This document shows positions 1-7,885 of a stretch of 10,151 bases of DNA, in pieces. A program made the translations under genes and the position numbers. The notes under the pieces were generated by a model that was not told where the DNA came from, searched no databases, and saw nothing but the letters and a program-made list of their open reading frames with translations. The DNA is from Penaeus vannamei (lineage: Eukaryota > Arthropoda > Malacostraca > Decapoda > Penaeidae), in NCBI RefSeq assembly GCF_042767895.1, contig NC_091574.1:19310539-19320689 (forward strand), read 5' to 3'. The first letter of the stretch is position 1. Each line of letters begins with the position of its first letter.

Positions 1-280
1 GCCACAACATCGCCTTCTGAACCCTTTTCCTCGTCTAGCTGTTCTGCTTTTCCCGACTTTCATCTGCGGCCTATCACTCCTGCTCCTCCTTCCACTTCCA
101 CTCCTTCTCTTCCCTCAGCGTCTGCCACGCCATCTGCCTTCGATCCATCTCCCTTGATACCTACACCAATAACTTTTCCAGACAGGGTTGTTGCTGATGT
201 AGGACCAAGTGAGATGGAGGAGCCAGATGGTTTCACTAAAAATGAAACCATATATTTTATTCATCTAATGCAAGAACATT

Positions 281-283
<3 letters not shown>
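1..283 (+). pseudogene. Myb/SANT-like protein repeat, copy A, 5' part
   Basis: The forward frame starting at base 1 is open across this piece. It encodes a Pro/Ser/Thr-rich N-terminal region followed by the first helix of a Myb/SANT-like DNA-binding domain (FTKNETIYFIHLMQEHL). The matching second half of the domain lies at 2559-3106, beyond a microsatellite and a LINE, so the gene is broken. A second copy at 6174-6453 on the opposite strand agrees at about 267 of 281 bases by my count, and the match still holds at base 1, so the true left end lies outside the window. In this family the domain binds DNA; such genes occur as host regulators and as accessory genes of Harbinger-type DNA transposons. 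Which applies here cannot be seen. The domain assignment is by pattern only: the ET..FI.LM.EH helix here plus LW.ELA and the KL..KWKGLQ helix in the second half. Confidence 0.7.

Positions 284-351
<68 letters not shown>
284..351. repeat. (AT)34 microsatellite, left flank of the LINE
   Basis: A perfect 68-base AT dinucleotide tract. It begins one base after the point where copies A and B of the Myb/SANT repeat stop matching (after the shared 'acatttg') and ends where LINE sequence begins. With the right-hand tract at 2479-2558 it brackets the LINE, so the LINE most likely inserted into a pre-existing AT tract. Any target-site duplication would be invisible within AT repeats. Confidence 0.95.
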
Positions 352-354
<3 letters not shown>

Positions 355-2460
355 GGCAGCGACCATAGAATGGTGAGAGGCGAAATTAAAATACATCTCA
401 GAAGGGAAAGGAACAAACTAATGAGTAAACCACAGCCAAACTTGGCTAACTTGAGGATCAGAGCAACAGAATTTAGCCTAAACATCCAAAACAGATATTC
501 ACTCCTCCGCGACGAAGATCTCAACATCGACCAAATCAATAAACAGTTCAATGACATAATAAAAGAAGCTGCACTTGAAGTAGGCGGAAAGAACGACAAT
601 CGAAGCTCCAGCAAGCTCTCGGTAGAAACTAAACAGCTTATGCAAAAACGTAGAGACATGAAAGTATCGTCAAATAGGGACAAGATAGAATTGGTTGAAC
701 TAACAAAGACCATAAATAAAAAGAAGAGGGAAGATGTACGGATATTCAATACTCAAATAATAAATGAAGCAGTGATTTCAGGTACCAGCATGAAAGCAGC
801 TAAAAGAAGACTAGGAATAGGGAGAAATCAAATGTATGCAATTAAGAAACCAGACGGAGAAGTAGCACATAACAAGAATGAAATCATCAAAGTAGTGGAA
901 GACTTTTACAGGGATCTATACAACTCAAACGAACAGCCACAAATAGAAGCAAACGCGGTAACTAGCGACGTACCTAATATCACAAAAGAAGAAATAAAAA
1001 GAGCACTTAAAGGCATGAAGAGAGGGAAAACACCAGGCGAAGACGGAATTAGTATAGACCTCATATTAGATGCAGGAGACATCGCAACAGTGAAACTAGC
1101 CAATCTTTTTAACAAATGCCTTCTCAGCGGAAAAACTCCGAAAGCCTGGAAAAATGCAACAATTATCTTGTTACACAAAAAAGGCGATAAAAAGGATTTA
1201 AAAAATTACCGACCCATAAGCCTCCTTTCGGTTACTTACAAACTGTTCACGAAAGTCATTACAGCTCGCATCTCTGACAGGCTGGATTCCAGCCAGCCTA
1301 GAGAACAGGCAGGCTTCCGCAGCGGATTCTCAACAACAGATCACATCCACACGCTCACCCAAATAAGAGAAAAAGTAAACGAATATAGGAAACCCCTGTG
1401 TATGGCATTCATCGATTATGAAAAGGCATTTAACTCTGTACAAATACCAGCAGTATTAGGTGCTATTCAACAACAGGGAGTTGAGGAGGTATATTGTAAT
1501 ATATTAGAAGATATATACAAAGATGGGACAGCAACCATCAAACTCCACACAGAAACCGATAAAATACCAATTAAAAAAGGCGTTAGACAGGGCGACACCA
1601 TCTCACCAAAGCTGTTTACAGCCTGCCTCGAGGAAATATTCAAGAAACTAGAATGGGAAGGGAAGGGTATCAAAATAGGAGACGAACACCTAAACAACCT
1701 GATTTGCAGACGACATTGTTCTCCTTAGTGAATCAGCTGATGAACTGCAGCAATTAATAAACGATCTGAATAGAGAAAGCCTAAAAGTCGGACTTAAGAT
1801 GAACAAGAAAAAGACTAAGGTTATGTTCAACAGCAGAGTCCCACTCAAACAAATACATGTACAAGGCGAAGCACTAGAGGCAGTAGACAGGTATATATAC
1901 CTAGGACAACTCGTGCAGACAGGCACATCAAGTGAACAGGAAATAAAGCGACGAATCAGTCTAGGCTGGGGTGCCTTCGGCAGGCACAGTAGCACACTAA
2001 GAGGTTCCTTGCCATTAAAAAGAAAAGTCTTTAATCAATGCGTCCTCCCAGTTATGACCTATGGGTCAGAAACATGGACTACAACCAGGGTACTGGAGAG
2101 GAAACTAATAAGCGCCCAGAGAGGGATGGAAAGATCGATGATGGGAATTAGCCTGAGAGATCGGAAGAGGGCGACGTGGATCAGAGAACAGACGAAGGTA
2201 GAAGATATACTCAAGAGCATTAAAAAGAAGAAATGGCAATGGGCAGGGCATGTATGTCGGAGACAAGACGACAGATGGACAAAGAAAGTAACAGACTGGA
2301 CTATAAATAACTTAAGGAGGCCAAGAGCCAGACCAATGACACGATGGCGCGACGAATAGCGAAATTTGGGGGCCAAGACTGGAAACAAACATCGCAAGAC
2401 AGGGAAACCTGGAAAAGAATGGGAGAGGCCTACGTCCTGCAGTGGATTGACTCAGGCTGA
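352..2460 (+). pseudogene. LINE endonuclease/reverse transcriptase ORF, frameshifted
   Basis: The product would nick target DNA and reverse-transcribe the element's RNA into it. In order the frame shows the end of the endonuclease (SDHRMV), a charged linker, RT motifs KRGKTPGEDGIS (about 1018-1053), KNYRPISLLS (about 1201-1230), EQAGFRSGFST, motif A AFIDYEKAFNSV (about 1405-1440), motif B GVRQGDTISPKLF (about 1579-1617) and motif C FADD, then a C-terminal region with WAGHVCRRQDDRW. Motif A keeps its catalytic Asp, but the later conserved Asp is Asn (AFN instead of AFD). Two lesions break the frame. About two bases are missing just before FADD near 1702 (the usual 'LRFADD' loses its Arg codon), giving a stop at 1726-1728. 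One A is missing near 2356, giving a stop at 2357-2359. The frame then runs on from 2359 to TGA at 2458-2460. The ORF has no start of its own and reads in from the upstream repeat. It is dead as an autonomous element. Confidence 0.9.
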
Positions 2461-2475
2461 TGATGATGATGATGA

Positions 2476-2478
<3 letters not shown>
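2458..2478 (+). repeat. (TGA)7 tail at the LINE 3' end
   Basis: Seven perfect TGA units. The first is the natural stop codon of the LINE reading frame, so coding sequence passes straight into the tail. This marks the 3' end of the element and runs directly into (TA)40. Confidence 0.9.

Positions 2479-2558
<80 letters not shown>
2479..2558. repeat. (TA)40 microsatellite, right flank of the LINE
   Basis: A perfect 80-base TA tract between the LINE tail and the resumption of Myb/SANT repeat homology at 'aatgatttgcc'. In copy B the same junction sequence follows a shorter TA tract, which shows that the microsatellite belongs to the repeat and not to the LINE. Confidence 0.95.
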
Positions 2559-2560
<2 letters not shown>

Positions 2561-3106
2561 GATTTGCCAACGTCAATTGTATAATTGCAAGAGAGAATTA
2601 ACCTGGGGAAAGGTAAGAAGAAATTGCTCTGGCAAGAATTGGCTCTCAAAATGACAATTCATTTTGAGAAACGATTTCAGCCAAAGAAATTGCACAGGAA
2701 GTGGAAGGGTCTGCAGGATAGCTTTAAAAAGCTAAGGCCAACAACGAAATGTCGGGGAGATTTTGTATTTTGCTGAAATGAGGGAACTGATATGGGGTCA
2801 GCATGACACTGACTTCCCAGTCACAGCCACAGCTCAGGGGATTCAGATTCATCGCCCTGATGAATTGGGCGAGGAAGTGGATGACCCTGAGCCTGTGGCT
2901 AGTGCTGACCCCATACCAGGACCCTCACATCAGCACCACCAGCTAGCAGGCCGAGGAAAAGGCAACGAAACTCGGAGTCTGAGCGCATAACATATTTACG
3001 AGAGAGTGATGAACGTCACAATGCAATTCTCCGAGAAATCTTAGACCAGATGAAAAAGGCCGAGGAAACCACAACCCAACTGCATTCGGACTTAATTAGA
3101 AAATAA
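2559..3106 (+). pseudogene. Myb/SANT-like protein repeat, copy A, 3' part
   Basis: This continues copy A. It begins with NDLPTSIV and continues through the second half of the Myb/SANT domain (LLWQELALKMTIHFEKRF, then KLHRKWKGLQDSFKK), an acidic linker (GEEVDDPEP) and a C-terminal segment likely to be a coiled coil (ILREILDQMKKAEETTTQL) ending at TAA 3104-3106. Lesions: a stop soon after NDLPTSIV (bases 2582-2584); one A missing in the A-run near 2732 compared with copy B; a frame change near the 'gattttgtattttgct' stretch (about 2758) present in both copies; and about 13 bases missing near 2938 compared with copy B. No poly(A) signal is evident just after the stop. The repeat's true 3' end is unknown because copy B is cut off before this point. 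Confidence 0.7.
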
Positions 3107-3180
3107 GCACACTTTTAATTTATTTATCTTTTTTTCCATTTTAAAGAACAACTGTGATATAGATATAGATATATGGATTC

Positions 3181-3211
<31 letters not shown>

Positions 3212-3262
3212 AATTCAGTTTCCTTATTTGTTGTAGTCCATTTTATTACCATTGTTGTTGTG

Positions 3263-3294
<32 letters not shown>

Positions 3295-3760
3295 TATTGT
3301 TATTATTATTATTACTATTATTATTATTGCTATCATTACTATTATTAATAATATTAATATTAATTTTGTTATTATCATTATTATTAATTATTTATGGTGA
3401 AGTGAATTTTTGCTTGCTTTCAAGCGTAAATTTGATATTTCCTTTTTTATATTGTTGTACTGAAAGCCAAAGTTTGTTTCCTTTTTGTGATAAGATGTAA
3501 GGAACCAGTCATTCCCTTTCCATTAATTTATATAGAGTAACAAGAATATGCTTTTTATTTTGGGAAAAGTATAATTTTTTTTTTATGTACATAATGCATA
3601 TGATTTTATTTCATAAGGAAACTGATGTGGAAATGAAAAATCATTCTGTGGTTTAGAAACATCAATGGAATGATTTATTATATTGGCATGTAAACAGTAT
3701 AACTGAATATGTTTTTGTTAATAATACTATTTTGGGGGGAGGTGTGCGTGTGTATTGTAT

Positions 3761-3797
<37 letters not shown>

Positions 3798-3870
3798 GAA
3801 ATGGATTGTGTATTTTTTTTTTTTTTTTTTTTTGAGTTTGCTATGTAACTATATATTGAATCAAGAATCT
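3107..3870. other. AT-rich non-coding stretch with T-tracts and (ATT)n
   Basis: No convincing gene. It contains homopolymer T runs at 3184-3209 (26), 3766-3794 (29) and 3813-3833 (21), plus an imperfect trinucleotide ATT/TTG repeat at about 3250-3390. Open frames here are poly-Leu, poly-Ile or poly-Phe translations of these repeats. Confidence 0.8.
3250..3390. repeat. imperfect (ATT)n microsatellite
   Basis: A stretch of ATT units with TTG, ATC and ACT variants and a short TTAATAATATTAATATTAA palindromic patch near 3345-3363. The degeneracy suggests an old tract. Confidence 0.85.
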
Positions 3871-3956
3871 GTGATAAAACATGGTGCTCTATATAAAATG
3901 TATTCTCAGGTTGTCTTGTGATAATAAGGTTAAGAAATGTCTTTTAATAAAAAAAG

Positions 3957-3978
3957 ATAATAAATAAATAAATAAATA
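3957..3978. repeat. (TAAA)n short tandem repeat
   Basis: About five units of a TAAA tetranucleotide directly after direct-repeat unit 1. Confidence 0.8.
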
Positions 3979-4299
3979 CAATGTTATTGTAAGAGAGATC
4001 CCTTTTTTGTATTGTACAATTTAACTTTTTTGTATAAATGAGTTGTATAAGTTGAAATATATATATTCATATATATTTTAATATCTTAGTTAATATAGAA
4101 ATGGAATATAGATTTTGTGATAAAAACCGTTGCCCAATATAGAATGATTCTGAGGTTGTCTTGTGATAATAAGATTATGATATTCCTATATACGGAGTCT
4201 ATTTACAATAAAAGATAATCATATTTTCATATAAGAAATGTATATTTACATTATAGTCAATATGTTACTGTTAATGTCTTATTGAATAAGTGTCTTTGA

Positions 4300-4350
4300 A
4301 GTAGAGATACATAATGCTTGTCTTATGAGTAGAGATATATAATGCTTGTC
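4300..4350 (+). repeat. near-perfect 23-base tandem duplication
   Basis: The segment 'agtagagatacataatgctt' followed by 'gtc' (4300-4322) recurs at 4328-4350 with one C-to-T change, separated by five bases. It lies between units 2 and 3 of the larger direct repeat. Confidence 0.8.
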
Positions 4351-4505
4351 CACATCTTGCAATTCATGTCCAAATGGAGGTAGAGATTGTGATATAAATA
4401 GGTGCTCAATATAAAGTGTATTCTCAGGTTGTCTATTTACAATAATAAATATATATTAACAAAAAAAAATGATTATATTTCCATACAAAAAATGCATATT
4501 TACAA

Positions 4506-5593
4506 CAAAACGTAATATTTTCATACAAGAATTGTATGAATATAATAACCAACAAAATATGACATCTGTTTAGCAATAATCCTACTATACTTTTAAATTG
4601 AGAAAATGCGAAAATTAAGACGACTGGGTCATTCCATATCAAATCATCATCATGGTTTAACCCTCAATTTCAGGATTGGCTAAAAATTTAATTGCGTGTA
4701 GTGACCAACATGACCAATTCCCCAAAATTTGGTTTTGATATTGCAATTGGTTTGCCTCCACAGCCCTTTCAATATTTGGGCCTCAACTCCCATGAACTAT
4801 TCATATTTTCCATTTGATTTTCACCAAAATTTAAAACTACATAGATTAATATCAGTAGAGGCTATGACAGTTACAATTTTCATCAAGTATGTAGCTTATA
4901 AAAGTAAGGCAGCGATTGCTTTAGCTCTATAATGATTGTAAGAGGCAGTAATTCGTTACTTTCAATAGCAGTGGTTTGCCCATCTTGCCTTCCCAGAATA
5001 TGAGGACAAGCCCACCCTATATAGTTTTTACATTGTTTGGTAGAGGCCAGAGAAGCTGAAAAAGTGTGAAGAATTGGGTTTGGGTTTGCAATTCTTCATA
5101 TGTAAATCTCCCCATAAAACATAAATTTTACTTTAATTACGAAAATAATTTGAACAAACTGAGAAGATATGTCAACATCAGTGTCCAAATTTTTCATCAG
5201 TTCTTTGAACATCCTTTGGGGCATCCTGACTGGGGCTTCAGGAACCCATCAAGTTTGGATGTATACTATATACCAAAATATTTAAATCTTATTCAACCCC
5301 GTTTGCGAAACATACAATAATTTTTACAAGTTCTTTGTGTGCAGACCTAAAAGTAAAGAATGCATGGTACACAGGCACTGTGCTCGTCTCTGTGAGTCTA
5401 CAGCAGATAACCACTCAGAACAATACTCAAAATAAGGCAGAATAAACGAAAAGAAGAACCTACGTTTAATGTCATCTTAATAGACTTTCTTGCACATGCG
5501 AAAAATACCTAACTTTGATGAAATTGCCCCTGCCATATTTCTAGACATACAATTCAAATGTAAGCTTTGAATCAAAGATTACACATAAGAGCT
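4506..5593. other. unassigned AT-rich sequence
   Basis: I see no supported gene. Open frames are short (up to about 84 codons) and resemble no family I know. Composition is more complex than in the flanking microsatellites, so this may be an unrecognised transposon or ordinary intergenic DNA. A short hairpin-like CCTGA...TCAGG pair occurs around 5224-5241, and TTCAAA...TTTGAA near 5553-5572 just outside the copy B boundary. Confidence 0.6.
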
Positions 5594-6080
5594 TCGGAGA
5601 ATTGCATTGTGCTGTTCATCACTCTCTCGTAAATATGTTATGCGCTCAGTCTCCGAGGTTCTTTTCCCTTTCCTTGGCCTGCTAGCTGGTGGTGGTGGTG
5701 GAGTTTGCTGATGTGAGGGTCCTGGTATGGGGTCAGCTCTAGCCACAGGCTCAGGGTCATCCACTTCCTCGCCCAATTCATCAGGGCGATGAATCTGAAT
5801 CCCCTGAGCTGTGGCGGTGACTGGGGAGTCAATGTCACGCTGACCCCCTATCACTTCCCTCATCACAGCAAAATACAAAATCTCCCCGACATTTCGTTGT
5901 TGGCCTTAGCTTTTTTAAAGATATCCTGCAACCCTTCCACTTCTTGTGCAATTTCTCTGGCTGAAATCGTTTCTCAAAATGAATTGTCAATTTGAGAGCC
6001 AATTCCTTCCAGAGCAATTTCTTCTTCCCTTTCCCCAGGATAATTCTCTCTTGCAATTGTGTAATTGACATTGGCAAATC

Positions 6081-6173
<93 letters not shown>

Positions 6174-6453
6174 CAAATGTTCTTGCATTAGATGAATAAA
6201 ATATATGGTTTCATTTTTAGTGAAACCATCTGCCTCCTTCATCTCACTTGGTCCTACATCAGCAACAACCCCGTCTGGAAAAGTTATTGGTGCAGATATG
6301 AAGGGAGATGGATGTAAGGCAGATGGCGTGGCAGACACTGAGGGAAGAGAAGGAGTGGAAGTGGAAGGATAAGCAGGAGTGATAGGCCGCAGATGAGAGT
6401 CGGGAAGAGCAGAACAGCTAGACGAGGAAAAGGGTTCAGAAGGCGATGCTGTG
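5594..6453 (-). pseudogene. Myb/SANT-like protein repeat, copy B
   Basis: This is the inverted partner of copy A. Read on the - strand, it encodes a Pro/Ser-rich N-terminus, the first Myb/SANT helix (FTKNETIYFIHLMQEHL), an interruption of 51 A plus (TA)n, then the second half of the domain (KLLWKELALKLTIHFEKRF and KLHKKWKG), an acidic linker (GEEVDDPEP) and a Pro-rich stretch (QQTPPPPPASRP). The frame stays open to the copy's end near 5594, where similarity to copy A stops abruptly inside the C-terminal helix. One base is missing near 5934 ('gggttgc' against 'gggtctgc'), which shifts the frame in the domain. A second frame change near 5880 is shared with copy A. Upstream of 6453 the frame remains open to about 6512, but copy A lies outside the window there, so homology cannot be judged. 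It is probably a defective transposon-associated or multicopy gene. Confidence 0.7.
6083..6173. repeat. (TA)n plus T51 tract inside copy B
   Basis: About 40 bases of TA followed by 51 consecutive T (A51 then TA on the coding strand of copy B). It sits exactly where copy A has (AT)n and the LINE. The poly(A) next to TA could be the remnant of a retroposed tail or a slippage product. It interrupts the DNA-binding domain. Confidence 0.95.
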
Positions 6454-6589
6454 GCAAGAGCAGGGAACGCCTGGTCTTCGAACGCTGGCGTTCCAAGTGC
6501 TGCTCACGCAAAGAGTTCAAGTGTACTGTAAAATGGAATGCACACATCATGAATTGATTGCTACAATAATATATAAAACAGATATGCAT

Positions 6590-6630
6590 ATCCATATATA
6601 CATATATATAATATATATACATATATATAC

Positions 6631-6703
<73 letters not shown>

Positions 6704-6716
6704 TACATATATATTC
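6590..6716. repeat. TA/CATA compound microsatellite
   Basis: Imperfect ATATAC/CATATA units pass into a pure TA tract (about 6650-6696) and then back into CATATA units. The stretch is nearly self-complementary. Confidence 0.9.
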
Positions 6717-7151
6717 ATATTGTAACATGTAAGTTACCCCTGAAAAAGCAAATTTAAAGAGAACGTGGCAAATCAAGGGGTAACCTTTACAATCATGCAA
6801 AGACGATTAAAAACATTCAACAAAAATAATCTTGTGTGAAGTTCTGTATATGCTTTTCTTCGTTAATCATTTTACTTTTATATTACTTGAGTAACAAAAT
6901 ACTAATATTAAATGTAAGCATACTCAGAGAGCTTTTGACCTCGTGTTGTATTTTAAAAGTGTTCGAGCATACAACTTGCTCTCTCAGCTTTCTGTCCTCC
7001 CAACATCTCGGATGCTGAGATTCTGGTTAAAAAGGATTTCCTTTTCCGCAGGGTGGAATAACTCGTTTTCAAGGTACTTGAAAAGAAAGGAACTACTATG
7101 ACTAAACAAGAACGTATTTGTGGCATAGTTTTTGATGCTATTTCGATAAAG
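6717..7151. other. unassigned sequence left of the assembly gap
   Basis: No gene recognised. A - strand open frame crosses the following gap only because N bases contain no stops; its real part (about 6984-7150) resembles no family I know. A 3' exon of the secreted-protein gene could lie here, but nothing in the sequence identifies one. Confidence 0.6.
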
Positions 7152-7651
7152 NNNNNNNNNNNNNNNNNNNNNNNNNNNNNNNNNNNNNNNNNNNNNNNNN
7201 NNNNNNNNNNNNNNNNNNNNNNNNNNNNNNNNNNNNNNNNNNNNNNNNNNNNNNNNNNNNNNNNNNNNNNNNNNNNNNNNNNNNNNNNNNNNNNNNNNNN
7301 NNNNNNNNNNNNNNNNNNNNNNNNNNNNNNNNNNNNNNNNNNNNNNNNNNNNNNNNNNNNNNNNNNNNNNNNNNNNNNNNNNNNNNNNNNNNNNNNNNNN
7401 NNNNNNNNNNNNNNNNNNNNNNNNNNNNNNNNNNNNNNNNNNNNNNNNNNNNNNNNNNNNNNNNNNNNNNNNNNNNNNNNNNNNNNNNNNNNNNNNNNNN
7501 NNNNNNNNNNNNNNNNNNNNNNNNNNNNNNNNNNNNNNNNNNNNNNNNNNNNNNNNNNNNNNNNNNNNNNNNNNNNNNNNNNNNNNNNNNNNNNNNNNNN
7601 NNNNNNNNNNNNNNNNNNNNNNNNNNNNNNNNNNNNNNNNNNNNNNNNNNN
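7152..7651. other. assembly gap of exactly 500 N
   Basis: Five hundred consecutive N. The round number suggests a fixed-size placeholder, so the true distance is unknown. The gap is bordered on the right by purine-rich simple repeat, a likely cause of the assembly break. It may hide later exons of the - strand gene that starts at 8495. Confidence 0.99.
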
Positions 7652-7785
7652 GGGGGAGGGGGGGGAGAGAGAGAAAGATCAAGAGAAAGAGAGAGAGAGA
7701 AAAAGAGAGACAGACAGGCAGACAGACATTCAGACAGTCGGACATATTGTCAGTTAGACAGAAAGACAGACAGAGATGCATGTAT
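7652..7785. repeat. purine-rich (GA)n / (GACA)n simple repeat
   Basis: A G-rich start passes into GA repeats and then degenerate GACA/CAGA units. Homopurine tracts of this kind can form triplex structures and are often collapsed or lost in assembly. Confidence 0.85.
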
Positions 7786-7885
7786 GAGTAGATGTATATA
7801 AATAAATCAATATGTATGCAATGCATATATGAAACAAATTTTAGTTGACAGTTTGAATTAAGTTCCAGAGATCCCGCCCACTCAC

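Larger units (their letters stand above)
352..2478 (+). mobile_element. 5'-truncated RTE-like non-LTR retrotransposon (LINE)
   Basis: This segment encodes the end of an apurinic-type endonuclease (SDHRMV, bases 358-375) followed by a complete but frameshifted reverse transcriptase and a C-terminal region. It finishes with (TGA)7 at 2458-2478, whose first unit is the ORF stop codon, so there is essentially no 3' UTR. A very short 3' UTR ending in a short tandem repeat instead of poly(A) is characteristic of the RTE clade; the sequence style (YRPISLLSVTYKLFTKV, GVRQGD, FADD) also fits RTE. Full-length RTE elements are around 3.2-3.3 kb. This one is about 2.1 kb and lacks almost all of the endonuclease, as expected from incomplete reverse transcription. 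Clade placement is from memory of family features; a tree would confirm it. Confidence 0.9.
3871..4505 (+). repeat. three-unit diverged direct repeat, period about 250-270 bases
   Basis: The motif 'gtgataaa...gtgctcaatata..atg.attct.aggttgtc' starts at 3871, 4117 and 4389, spacings of 246 and 272. Units 1 and 2 share 'aggttgtcttgtgataata'. Units 2 and 3 also share 'tctatttacaataa' and a downstream block resembling 'catatttacatt'. Units differ by substitutions and indels, so this is an old tandem or segmental amplification. No open frame is conserved between the units. What it derives from is not recognisable. Confidence 0.7.

Noticed and set aside
261..749. - strand frame antisense to the LINE
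   Set aside because: It is a shadow of the LINE coding strand, which carries recognisable reverse transcriptase motifs.
2763..2990. Short + strand frame starting MYFAEMREL as an independent gene
   Set aside because: It is a frameshifted piece of Myb/SANT copy A, with the matching peptide in copy B, and has no ATG of its own at that start.
3124..3500. Hydrophobic poly-Leu/Ile frames that look like membrane segments
   Set aside because: They come from the (ATT)n repeat and T-tracts, in several frames, with no complex sequence attached.
3871..4505. CRISPR-like array
   Set aside because: The units are about 250-270 bases apart, diverged and without uniform spacers, and the context is eukaryotic.
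4729..5320. Open frames of 67 and 84 codons in the spacer
   Set aside because: They are of chance length, have no domain pattern or splice support, and resemble no family I know.
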